Assembly (NCBI GenBank): GCA_003521815.1
Contig: DPHE01000081.1
Span: 578 to 13,632 of the forward strand
Reading direction: 5' to 3'
Length of the DNA stretch: 13,055 nucleotides
From: Colwellia sp.
Lineage (GTDB): Bacteria; Pseudomonadota; Gammaproteobacteria; Enterobacterales; Alteromonadaceae
Both the position numbers and the translations under genes were made by a program. Of the stretch, positions 6,596 to 13,055 are shown piece by piece. The notes below the pieces were generated by a model, which worked only from the letters and a program-made list of their open reading frames with translations, had not been told where the DNA came from and ran no database searches. The first letter of the stretch is position 1. Every line of letters starts with the position of its first letter.

Positions 6596-7504
6596 ATGAA
6601 ACGATTGAGAGCAGCAAGTTTAATTACCGCAATAAAAACCCCGTATAATGCAGCGGGCGAAGTTGATTTAGCCACTTATGATAAACTGGTAGCAAAACAA
6701 ATAGCTGCGGGTGTGGATGGAATTGTTGTAGGAGGTACTACCGGTGAAGGGCACTTATTATCATGGGAAGAGCATTTAATATTAATCGCTCACAGTGTAC
6801 ATAAGTTTGGTGACAATTTATTAATTATTGGTAATACCGGTAGTAATAATACTAGTGAAGCGATAAAAGCAACGGAAAATGGCTTTGCTGCAGGAATGGA
6901 TGCTACTTTACAAATAAACCCTTATTATGGAAGAACATCAACAGCAGGCGTTATTGAACATCTAACACGTACATTAGATATTGGACCTGCATTTATTTAC
7001 AATGTACCGGGACGATCGGGACAAGATCTTACCCCTGATATCATTGAGCCACTATCTAAACATAAAAACTTTATTGGTATGAAAGAATGTGGTGGTAACG
7101 ACCGTATAGCGTATTATGAAAAACAAGGGATTGCTTGTTGGTCAGGTAATGATGATCAATGCCATGATAGTCGTCATATACATGGCTCTCACGGTGTTAT
7201 TTCAGTGACCTCTAATATTGTACCGAGTTTGATGCGACAATTAATGGATGATAAAAACACTAACCTTAACAATAGCTTGCAAGATTTAATGCAATGGCTT
7301 TTTTGTGAGCCAAACCCTATTGGTATTAATACTGCGCTGATGATGACAGATGCTGTATTGCCTAATTTTCGTTTACCTTATAAAGCATTAAGTAAAGAAC
7401 AGCGCCAACAAGGTGTTGAGTTATTAGCAGCGATAAATTCTGATGACATAGTCGGAGATTCACTATCGTTGCTAAACGACAGTGACTTTAAATACTGCGT
7501 TTAA
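6596..7504 (+). CDS. dapA: Dihydrodipicolinate synthase, plant-type
   Basis: Schiff-base aldolase that condenses pyruvate with aspartate semialdehyde, the first committed step of lysine and diaminopimelate synthesis. The 302-aa TIM barrel keeps all active-site residues: Thr48-Thr49 in GGTTGEG, Tyr111 in NPYYG, Tyr135 and Arg140 in YNVPGR, and the Schiff-base Lys163 in GMKE. The sequence follows remembered plant DHDPS closely: LITAIKTPY (9-17), IIGNTGSN (77-84), WSGNDDQCHDSR (182-193), GVISVTSNIVP (200-210) and EPNPIGINTAL (238-248). Residues tied to lysine feedback in plants are present: Trp57, Ser83, Glu88 and Ala92. AGGA five bases before the ATG fixes the start. It follows the 6154 gene and ends in a strong terminator. 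bamC, which follows dapA in many Gammaproteobacteria, is absent, so this may be a second, specialised copy. A related N-acetylneuraminate-lyase-family reaction is possible but less likely given these residues. Confidence 0.88.
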   Translation: MKRLRAASLITAIKTPYNAAGEVDLATYDKLVAKQIAAGVDGIVVGGTTGEGHLLSWEEHLILIAHSVHKFGDNLLIIGNTGSNNTSEAIKATENGFAAGMDATLQINPYYGRTSTAGVIEHLTRTLDIGPAFIYNVPGRSGQDLTPDIIEPLSKHKNFIGMKECGGNDRIAYYEKQGIACWSGNDDQCHDSRHIHGSHGVISVTSNIVPSLMRQLMDDKNTNLNNSLQDLMQWLFCEPNPIGINTALMMTDAVLPNFRLPYKALSKEQRQQGVELLAAINSDDIVGDSLSLLNDSDFKYCV

Positions 7505-7543
7505 TTGATAGTAAAGTTTAACTGACTTAATATTTATGTCTAA

Positions 7544-7582
7544 ATGTCACCAAAAAACACCTTTTGGTGACATAATTTTATT
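7544..7582 (+). terminator. Rho-independent terminator after dapA
   Basis: A perfect 12-base stem, ATGTCACCAAAA (7544-7555) with TTTTGGTGACAT (7562-7573), around a six-base loop AACACC, then AATTTTATT. It begins 40 bases past the dapA stop. The A-run and T-run within the stem could let it act in both directions. Confidence 0.85.
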
Positions 7583-8079
7583 ATGCCAGAGCAATATAAT
7601 ATTCTGATTTTTTACTGTCTCTTTCTGTCAGTCCTGAAACTAAAGTATGATCATAAATTACAGCATCTAACCTATTATTCCAAATAATATGATGAAATAT
7701 TACTATGGATCGATAACCGGTTTTTACATACTAAATCACCATATTAACAGTGTGTAAATTTGTTACTCAAAGGTAGGTGTATTGCTGGAATCAATAGCAC
7801 AATAAAGCTAATGTTTACCTCATAGCGAGAACCACTAGACTGGTAATTTTCACCACCCCGATTAGCAACATCCAAACTTTCAAAGCTTATCCGTGGTAAC
7901 GACAGAATCATTTATTAACGAGAAGTTAATAATCAGTACAAATAACTATGAAAAACAACCAACACAATAGAATTGGTTGTAATACTCAGGTATGATTGTT
8001 TTATATGATAAAATAACAGTTTTTTCCGCTAACTATTTGCACTTATAAAGTTGCATTTTTTACAGGACATTTCGAACTT
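7583..8079. other. Long mreB leader, no convincing gene
   Basis: About 500 bases without a supported gene. A TATAAA at 8044-8049 could be a -10 for mreB, but no good -35 lies 16-18 bases upstream; TATATGAT near 8003 is another candidate. A minus-strand ORF of 55 codons (7744-7911) has no ribosome-binding site and no recognisable product. A hairpin at 7955-7980 followed by T residues on the minus strand lies in the middle. Long leaders with several promoters are known for mreB in E. coli, so this may be regulatory. Confidence 0.5.
7951..7980 (-). terminator. Leftward-facing hairpin in the mreB leader
   Basis: ACAACCAA (7955-7962) and TTGGTTGT (7973-7980) pair perfectly over eight bases with a 10-base loop. 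On the minus strand the stem runs directly into five T residues (7955-7951). It has the form of a terminator for leftward transcription, although no minus-strand gene lies upstream of it. Confidence 0.45.
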
Positions 8080-9123
8080 ATGTTTAATAAAATACGTGGT
8101 ATGTTTTCTAATGATTTGTCCATTGATTTAGGAACAGCCAACACCCTTATTTATGTAAAAGACCAGGGTATTGTCTTAAATGAACCCTCAGTAGTTGCTA
8201 TCCGTCAAGACCGCTCAGGTGGCTCTAAAAGTGTTGCTGCAGTAGGCATGGCGGCAAAACAAATGTTAGGTCGTACACCCGGAAATATTGAAGCCATTCG
8301 TCCAATGAAAGATGGTGTGATTGCTAACTTTTTTGTTACTGAAAAAATGCTACAGCACTTTATCAAGCAAGTGCACAGTAATACTTTTTTACGCCCAAGC
8401 CCGCGTGTTTTAGTCTGTGTACCTTGTGGTTCAACACAAGTTGAACGACGTGCTATTCGTGAATCTGCGATGGGCGCGGGTGCTCGTGAAGTGTATTTAA
8501 TTGATGAGCCTATGGCCGCAGCTATTGGTGCAGGTATGCCCGTATCAGAAGCAACAGGTTCTATGGTGGTTGATATTGGTGGTGGTACTACTGAAGTGGG
8601 TATCATCTCACTAAACGGTGTAGTGTATTCATCATCAGTACGTATTGGTGGAGATAAGTTCGATGAAGCAATCATCAACTATGTGCGTCGCAACTTTGGT
8701 AGTTTAATTGGTGAAGCTACCGCTGAACGCATTAAGCACAAAGTTGGATCAGCTTATCCGAGTGACGAAGTGAATGAAATTGAGGTACGTGGCCGTAATC
8801 TTGCTGAAGGTGTACCGCGCAGCTTTACGCTAAATAGCAATGAAATACTTGAAGCTTTACAAGAGCCATTAACAGGTATTGTTAGTGCTATTATGGTTGC
8901 TTTAGAGCAATCACCACCAGAGTTAGCATCAGATATATCTGAGCGTGGTATGGTCCTTACCGGTGGTGGCGCGTTATTAAGAGATTTAGATCGCTTATTA
9001 ATGGAAGAAACGGGTATTCCTGTCGTGGTTGCTGAAGACCCACTAACTTGTGTTGCTCTAGGTGGCGGTAAAGCACTTGAGATGATTGATATGCATGGGG
9101 GCGACCTCTTTTCATATGAGTAA
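8080..9123 (+). CDS. mreB: Rod-shape actin homologue MreB
   Basis: Bacterial actin that polymerises on the inner membrane face and directs the elongasome during lateral wall synthesis. At 347 aa it is the same length as E. coli MreB and almost identical along most of its length. The N-terminal amphipathic membrane helix MFNKIRGMFSND (1-12) is followed by the phosphate-1 motif DLGTANT (16-22), the phosphate-2 motif VVDIGGGTTEVGI (163-175), GGDKFDEAI (190-198), and the adenosine motif VLTGGGALL (292-300). The start is fixed by the conserved helix; the ribosome-binding site is a modest CAGGA 12 bases upstream. It heads the mreBCD-maf-rng cluster, but a hairpin terminator before mreC suggests that much of its message is monocistronic, which would suit the need for far more MreB than MreC or MreD. 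Confidence 0.99.
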   Translation: MFNKIRGMFSNDLSIDLGTANTLIYVKDQGIVLNEPSVVAIRQDRSGGSKSVAAVGMAAKQMLGRTPGNIEAIRPMKDGVIANFFVTEKMLQHFIKQVHSNTFLRPSPRVLVCVPCGSTQVERRAIRESAMGAGAREVYLIDEPMAAAIGAGMPVSEATGSMVVDIGGGTTEVGIISLNGVVYSSSVRIGGDKFDEAIINYVRRNFGSLIGEATAERIKHKVGSAYPSDEVNEIEVRGRNLAEGVPRSFTLNSNEILEALQEPLTGIVSAIMVALEQSPPELASDISERGMVLTGGGALLRDLDRLLMEETGIPVVVAEDPLTCVALGGGKALEMIDMHGGDLFSYE

Positions 9124-9131
9124 GGTCTCCT

Positions 9132-9200
9132 ATGAATAAAATCACTATTTATTCTTTGTCATTTAGCTCAATTACGGTGTTGACACTACTCATTGACTAA
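9132..9200 (+). CDS. Possible 22-aa leader peptide between mreB and mreC
   Basis: A short ORF starts eight bases after the mreB stop, with AAGG (9122-9125) overlapping that stop at good spacing. It encodes 22 mostly hydrophobic residues, beginning MNKITIYSLS and ending VLTLLID. Its last codons run through the left arm of the mreB-mreC terminator, and its TAA (9198-9200) lies in the loop, two bases before the right arm. A ribosome translating it would cover the left arm and disfavour the hairpin. It may also be a chance ORF; conservation would decide. Confidence 0.3.
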   Translation: MNKITIYSLSFSSITVLTLLID

Positions 9201-9219
9201 CGTCAACTCCGTGCTTTTT
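9174..9219 (+). terminator. Intrinsic terminator or attenuator between mreB and mreC
   Basis: Arms ACGGTGTTGAC (9174-9184) and GTCAACTCCGT (9202-9212) pair over ten bases with one T-T mismatch and a 17-base loop, followed by GC and five T residues (9215-9219). It would end part of the mreB transcript before mreC. I recall that E. coli mreB is also transcribed mainly as a single-gene message. Confidence 0.7.
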
Positions 9220-9326
9220 CCTTGTAATTGAACTAAATTTTCGTGAATAAACTAGTGATTAACAAGAAAAGAAAATAGATGAAAGCAATTTGTAATTAAA
9301 AGCTCATAATTCATAACTGGTTTTCT

Positions 9327-10226
9327 ATGAACCCAATTTTTAAACATGGTCCATCCCCACAGCACCGACTTGTATTGGTGCTGTTTTGTTCTGTCTTATT
9401 GATATTTTTTGATTATAAAATGGCAAGCTTTGAATCAGTACGTGGTTATTTGCAATCGCTAGTCAGTCCATTGCAATATTTGGCTAATACCCCAAAGCAG
9501 TTGATGACATGGACATCAACAAACCTGATTACCCGTCGACAGTTAATGGTTGAAAACCAACAACATCGTTTAAATGAACTTGGTTTTAACGAAGAAGCAA
9601 TGCAACTTGATATTCTAAAGCAAGAAAATGAACGGTTGCGATCTTTACTTGCTTCGCCCTTACGCCGTGAAATAAATAAAATGGTAGCGGAGGTTATATC
9701 GGTAGATAGTGATCCCTACAGCCACCAAATAGTGATTAACCGCGGTGCTAGCGATGATGTTTATGAAGGACAACCCGCACTTGATGCTCTTGGTATTGTT
9801 GGGCAAATATTACATGTAGGACAAACGAGCTCTCGGGTGATACTTATTACGGATATATCACATGCCATACCCGTTAGAGTTCAACGTAATGGCTTAAGGT
9901 TATTAGCCTCTGGAAGTGGCCAAATAGATCGATTAATTCATAATTTTGTTCCACAAAGTGCAGATATAAAAAAAGGTGATTTATTGGTTACTTCTGGTTT
10001 AGGAGGCAAATATCCAGAAGGTTATCCTGTCTCTAGAGTTTCCTTTGTGAGTAACAATGAGTCTAGAGAATTTGTTCAAATATTTAGTACACCAGTAGCG
10101 CAAATTGATCGGCTACGATATTTATTATTATTGTCAGAAAAAGAACCTTTACATATTTTTGCCCCGAAAACGGGAGAAAAACACTCATCAACAAGTGTAA
10201 AAGCTAAAGTAAAGGCTTCAAATTAA
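9327..10226 (+). CDS. mreC: Cell-shape protein MreC
   Basis: Bitopic inner-membrane protein of the elongasome that joins MreB and MreD to the RodA/PBP2 wall synthase and lies mostly in the periplasm. The 299-aa product has a short cytoplasmic start, MNPIFKHGPSPQHR, matching the E. coli start, then one membrane segment (about 14-30), a coiled-coil region (about 67-108, including ILKQENERLRSLLASPLR) and the double beta-barrel domain (about 115-270). The MreC motif VTSGLGGKYPEGYPVS is at 221-236. It is shorter than E. coli MreC because it lacks the long Pro-rich tail; it ends in a short Lys/Ser-rich tail instead. No strong ribosome-binding site precedes the ATG. The stop shares one base with the mreD start, so the two are translationally coupled. 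Confidence 0.97.
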   Translation: MNPIFKHGPSPQHRLVLVLFCSVLLIFFDYKMASFESVRGYLQSLVSPLQYLANTPKQLMTWTSTNLITRRQLMVENQQHRLNELGFNEEAMQLDILKQENERLRSLLASPLRREINKMVAEVISVDSDPYSHQIVINRGASDDVYEGQPALDALGIVGQILHVGQTSSRVILITDISHAIPVRVQRNGLRLLASGSGQIDRLIHNFVPQSADIKKGDLLVTSGLGGKYPEGYPVSRVSFVSNNESREFVQIFSTPVAQIDRLRYLLLLSEKEPLHIFAPKTGEKHSSTSVKAKVKASN

Positions 10227-10705
10227 TGTTTGCTCATAACGGTGTTATTATTCTTTTCACGTTATTGATCGCTTTAATGGCCAGCATAATGCCGATGCCA
10301 TTAAGCGCAGATGCTTTTCGTCCTGACTGGGTGCTTATTGTATTAATGTATTGGTGTATGGCTTTACCTGGTAGAGTGAATATTATTACTGCATGGGTAA
10401 TGGGATTTTTATTAGATGTGCTTTTGGGAACAGTGTTAGGTGTCCATGCTGCAGCCATGGCAATATCAATCTATATTATTGTAGTAAATCATCAAAAAAT
10501 ACGTAATTTTTCTATTTTACAACAAGCACTAATTACGGGTGTATTAGTGGCTTTGTATCATTTAGTTGTTTTTTGGTTACAGCGATTTTTAATCGATATT
10601 GTTTTTCTAACCAGTTACTTATATCCCGTGGTAACAACGATTATTTTATGGCCTTGGGTATTTTATTTATTACGCAAAGTACGCCAAAATTTTTCTATTA
10701 AATAA
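10226..10705 (+). CDS. mreD: Rod-shape membrane protein MreD
   Basis: Integral inner-membrane subunit of the elongasome that works with MreC. The 159-aa protein is highly hydrophobic, with about five membrane segments (near 7-24, 34-48, 52-70, 73-88 and 100-148, the last region probably two helices). Family marks are FRPDWVLIVLMYW (31-43), the ALPGRVNI turn (46-53) and GFLLDVLLGTVLGVHA (60-75). The length is close to E. coli MreD (162 aa). Its ATG uses the last base of the mreC stop codon (TAATG), so translation depends on mreC. The stop is 13 bases before maf. Confidence 0.95.
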   Translation: MFAHNGVIILFTLLIALMASIMPMPLSADAFRPDWVLIVLMYWCMALPGRVNIITAWVMGFLLDVLLGTVLGVHAAAMAISIYIIVVNHQKIRNFSILQQALITGVLVALYHLVVFWLQRFLIDIVFLTSYLYPVVTTIILWPWVFYLLRKVRQNFSIK

Positions 10706-10718
10706 GCCGAGAGTATAA

Positions 10719-11336
10719 ATGATGAAACAACTGATTCTTGCTTCGCAGTCACCCAGACGAAAAGTGCTCTTAAAGCAATTAGGATATCAATTTAGCACGT
10801 TAGTGGCAGACATTGATGAATCAGTATGTGATCATGAAAGTGCTAAAGAATATGTCTTGCGATTAGCTCAAGAAAAAGCGCTTGCTATTTTTGACACTTT
10901 AACGGTCGAAAAACAAAAGCAATCGTTAGTATTGGGCGCGGATACATGTGTGGTTATTGATGGCATAATATTAGGTAAACCAGCAAATGAAGCTGAATGT
11001 ATTGAAACGCTATTACGCCTTGAAAACAATCAGCATCAAGTGTTAACTGCTATTGCGGTAGCCGGCTATCAAGCAGTAAATACAGCTGATGTATCTAGTA
11101 AGATAATTGAGACGAAAGTAAACTTTAAAGCATTAACGGTAAGTGAAATTAAACGTTATTGGCAAACAGGTGAACCTTGTGACAAAGCGGGTGCATATGC
11201 TATTCAAGGCATAGCTGGCCAGTTTGTCACGAAAATTAATGGCAGTTATTCTGCAGTGGTAGGTTTGCCTTTATATGAAACCACACAGTTATTAGCTAAA
11301 TCAGGTTTACCAACGACTATACAAAATAATAGTTAA
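10719..11336 (+). CDS. maf: Maf-family nucleotide pyrophosphatase, YhdE type
   Basis: Nucleoside triphosphate pyrophosphatase of the Maf family; the YhdE subgroup acts on dTTP and UTP and on some modified pyrimidine nucleotides, cleaning the nucleotide pool. At 205 aa the length is usual. Marks are ASQSPRRKVLLKQLG (8-22), with the SPRR substrate loop, LGADTCVVIDGIILGKP (72-88), with Asp75 in the GADT catalytic site, and EPCDKAGAYAIQG (152-164), followed by GSYSAVVGLPLYET (175-188). The EPxDKAGAY signature separates it from the YceF (m7GTP) subgroup. Two ATGs are adjacent (10719 and 10722); a weak GAGAG patch serves either. It lies between mreD and rng, the standard order in Gammaproteobacteria, and is probably in the same transcript. 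Confidence 0.95.
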   Translation: MMKQLILASQSPRRKVLLKQLGYQFSTLVADIDESVCDHESAKEYVLRLAQEKALAIFDTLTVEKQKQSLVLGADTCVVIDGIILGKPANEAECIETLLRLENNQHQVLTAIAVAGYQAVNTADVSSKIIETKVNFKALTVSEIKRYWQTGEPCDKAGAYAIQGIAGQFVTKINGSYSAVVGLPLYETTQLLAKSGLPTTIQNNS

Positions 11337-11373
11337 TTAGTATTAAAACACCTATGCGCGATAAAAATACTAA
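11337..11373 (+). repeat. Inverted repeat touching the rng ribosome-binding site
   Basis: TTAGTATT (11337-11344) starts right after the maf stop and is perfectly matched by AATACTAA (11366-11373), with a 21-base loop. No T-run follows, so it is not a terminator. Its right arm overlaps the first bases of AAGGA (11372-11376), the likely rng ribosome-binding site. Confidence 0.5.
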
Positions 11374-11387
11374 GGATCAAAAGTAAG

Positions 11388-12845
11388 ATGAGCAGTGAAT
11401 TATTAATCAATGTAACTCCCACTGAAACACGGGTCGCTTTAATTGAACATGGCTCTTTGCAAGAAGTTCATATTGAGCGCGAAACGAAACGTGGCATTGT
11501 AGGGAATATATATTTAGGGAAAGTTATACGAGTATTACCAGGTATGCAAGCCGCTTTTATTGATATTGGTTTAGATAAAGCCGCTTTTCTCCATGCATCA
11601 GACATTAACTCTAAACTTATTTTAAAAGAAGAAACACAGCAAGTTCCTGATATTCGTGCTTTAGTCCATGAAGGACAACATATTATGGTACAAGTGGTGA
11701 AAGATCCTCTTGGTTCAAAAGGCGCACGTTTAACCACCGATATTACTATTGCCTCTCGTTATCTAGTTTTAATGCCACATGCTACTCATGCCGGAATTTC
11801 TCAACGTATTGAAGATACACAAGAGCGTAAACGTCTAAAAGAAATAGTTAGCCCTTATTGTGATGAGCAGCAGGGTTTTATTGTTCGCACGGCAGGTGAA
11901 GGCGCAGGCGAACAAGAACTTAAACACGATGCCGAGTTTTTACGCCGTGTTTGGACAAAAGTACAAGAGCGTAAACAACGTAAACAGGTCGATATGCCGT
12001 TATATCAAGATTTATCATTATCGTTGCGAGTATTGCGAGATTTTGTTGGTGTTGATTTTGATCGTATTCGTATTGACTCTAAACTTACTTATGATCAATT
12101 AGTCATTTTTACTGAAGAATTTGTGCCTGAACTAACACAGGTAATTGAATACTACCCTGGTGAACGACCTATTTTTGATTTATTTTCAGTTGAGGTTGAA
12201 ATACAACGTGCCTTGCATCGTAAGATTGAATTAAAGTCGGGCGGTTATTTAATTATTGATCAAACAGAAGCAATGACTACAATTGATATTAATACAGGGG
12301 CTTTTGTTGGCCATCGTAACCTTGAAGATACAATTTTTAGCACAAACATTGAAGCCACACAGGCTATTGCTAGACAGCTTAGGTTAAGAAATTTAGGCGG
12401 AATTATCATTGTCGATTTTATTGATATGCATGATGAAGATCATAAACGGCGTGTGTTAAGTAGTTTAGAAATGTCTATGTCTAGAGATAATGTTAAATTT
12501 AGTGTGCAAGGCTTTTCTTCACTGGGTTTGGTAGAAATGACACGCAAGCGCACCCGTGAAAGTTTAGAACATGTATTGTGTGGTGAATGCCCTACTTGTA
12601 ATGGGCGAGGTAATCTAAAGACGGTAGAAACTGTTTGTTTTGAAATTTTACGTGAAATTGTGCGAGTCAATCGTGCTCACGATGCGGATAATTTTATTGT
12701 TTATGCGTCACCTTTGGTTAGCGACTTTCTTGTCAATGATGAATTTCATAGCCTTGCCGAGGTTGAAGTGTTTATTGGTAAATCAATAAAAGTAAAAACA
12801 GAAATCATGTATTCTCAAGAGCAGTTTGATGTGGTGATGATGTAG
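11388..12845 (+). CDS. rng: Ribonuclease G
   Basis: Single-strand-specific endoribonuclease of the RNase E/G family that matures the 5' end of 16S rRNA and starts decay of some mRNAs. The 485-aa product is close to E. coli RNase G (489 aa) and lacks the long C-terminal scaffold of RNase E. It begins MSSELLINVTPTETRVALIE, has an S1 RNA-binding domain (about 37-125), a 5'-sensor/RNase H-like region (about 125-280), and the catalytic DNase I-like domain with the two metal-binding aspartates, Asp300 in TTIDINTG and Asp343 in IIIVDFIDM. The Zn-link CPTCNGRG (401-408) provides the two cysteines that join protomers. AAGGA 11 bases upstream serves the ATG. It is the last gene of the mre cluster in the window; what follows looks like repeat DNA. 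Confidence 0.97.
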   Translation: MSSELLINVTPTETRVALIEHGSLQEVHIERETKRGIVGNIYLGKVIRVLPGMQAAFIDIGLDKAAFLHASDINSKLILKEETQQVPDIRALVHEGQHIMVQVVKDPLGSKGARLTTDITIASRYLVLMPHATHAGISQRIEDTQERKRLKEIVSPYCDEQQGFIVRTAGEGAGEQELKHDAEFLRRVWTKVQERKQRKQVDMPLYQDLSLSLRVLRDFVGVDFDRIRIDSKLTYDQLVIFTEEFVPELTQVIEYYPGERPIFDLFSVEVEIQRALHRKIELKSGGYLIIDQTEAMTTIDINTGAFVGHRNLEDTIFSTNIEATQAIARQLRLRNLGGIIIVDFIDMHDEDHKRRVLSSLEMSMSRDNVKFSVQGFSSLGLVEMTRKRTRESLEHVLCGECPTCNGRGNLKTVETVCFEILREIVRVNRAHDADNFIVYASPLVSDFLVNDEFHSLAEVEVFIGKSIKVKTEIMYSQEQFDVVMM

Positions 12846-13055
12846 TATATACCCGCTCTACTTCAAGATGGAGATCTCAGCAAGTCGAGAAAGGGATAGC
12901 TACCAGGAATTGATTGAAGAGAATACTTATTCTATTGTGGAAACCAATAAGGCAGGAGATGACCCTTTATCGGCTTGCCCATAAGTAGCGAAACTAGAAA
13001 ATCAGTCCTGCGTTGCACTACTCGATAAGGGAATAACCATTATCAGCGTATCGCG
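12846..13055. repeat. Probable interspersed intergenic repeat, partial
   Basis: Non-coding stretch after rng with repeat-like features and no ORF of note. It starts near TATATACCCGCTCTACTTCA, a sequence start I associate with dispersed intergenic repeats in marine Alteromonadales and Vibrionales (from memory). It contains the palindromes GAGATCTC and AGAATACTTATTCT (12920-12933). Two long-range pairings are also present: GCAGGA (12952-12957) with TCCTGC (13006-13011), and CCCTTTATCG (12963-12972) with CGATAAGGG (13023-13031, one base bulged). No transposase is seen, so it would be a non-autonomous, MITE-like element, cut off by the window edge. Confidence 0.45.

Noticed and set aside
8205..8678. 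Long minus-strand ORF of 157 codons inside mreB
   Set aside because: It lies wholly antisense to an almost perfectly conserved mreB and has no recognisable protein features; it reflects mreB codon usage.
11860..12102. 80-codon plus-strand ORF within rng
   Set aside because: It is an out-of-frame reading of the RNase G coding sequence with no support of its own.
12846..13055. Insertion sequence or CRISPR array at the right end
   Set aside because: There is no transposase reading frame and no regularly spaced direct repeats; only palindromes and long-range pairings are visible.

Overview
The window looks like chromosomal core DNA from an AT-rich marine gammaproteobacterium of the Alteromonadales, most like Colwellia or a close relative. 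The evidence is the near-identity of MreB to the enteric protein, the order mreB-mreC-mreD-maf-rng typical of Gammaproteobacteria, the AT-rich spacers, and operator motifs I associate with Alteromonadales fatty-acid and branched-chain amino acid regulons. The genus is an inference from remembered sequences; no search was run.

Left part (1-4292): a yciH/SUI1 gene, then an electron-transfer-flavoprotein module. etfB and etfA form a minus-strand operon with a 4-base overlap. The gene for ETF-ubiquinone oxidoreductase is divergent on the plus strand. Together they carry electrons from acyl-CoA dehydrogenases to the quinone pool. The 351-base divergent spacer holds two tandem PsrA-like palindromes on the ETF-QO promoter and a triple-ACGT palindrome (LiuR-like) on the etfB promoter. 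Both transcription units end in good hairpin terminators.

Middle part (4293-7582): a two-domain CinA/PncC gene on the minus strand; then, on the plus strand, a gene of unknown function (126 aa, lipocalin-like pattern) followed by a dihydrodipicolinate synthase that resembles the plant enzyme more than the E. coli one. The last two probably form one transcription unit, with a recognisable promoter flanked and overlapped by two TGTA-N2-TACA sites and closed by a strong terminator. A perfect 21-base tandem duplication lies between this promoter and cinA.

Right part (7583-13055): a roughly 500-base mreB leader without a convincing gene, then the cell-shape genes mreB, mreC and mreD, the nucleotide pyrophosphatase maf and ribonuclease G (rng). 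A terminator hairpin separates mreB from mreC, and a 22-codon mini-ORF runs into that hairpin. After rng the window ends in about 210 bases of apparent non-coding repeat-like DNA that runs off the edge.

Most of the window is ordinary housekeeping sequence. The parts worth a second look are regulatory (the dual-operator ETF module, the twin sites at the dapA-like operon, the mini-ORF/terminator between mreB and mreC), the plant-type DapA, and the repeat-like right end. I saw no phage, transposase, CRISPR array, tRNA or rRNA, and no clear candidate for a wholly new system.
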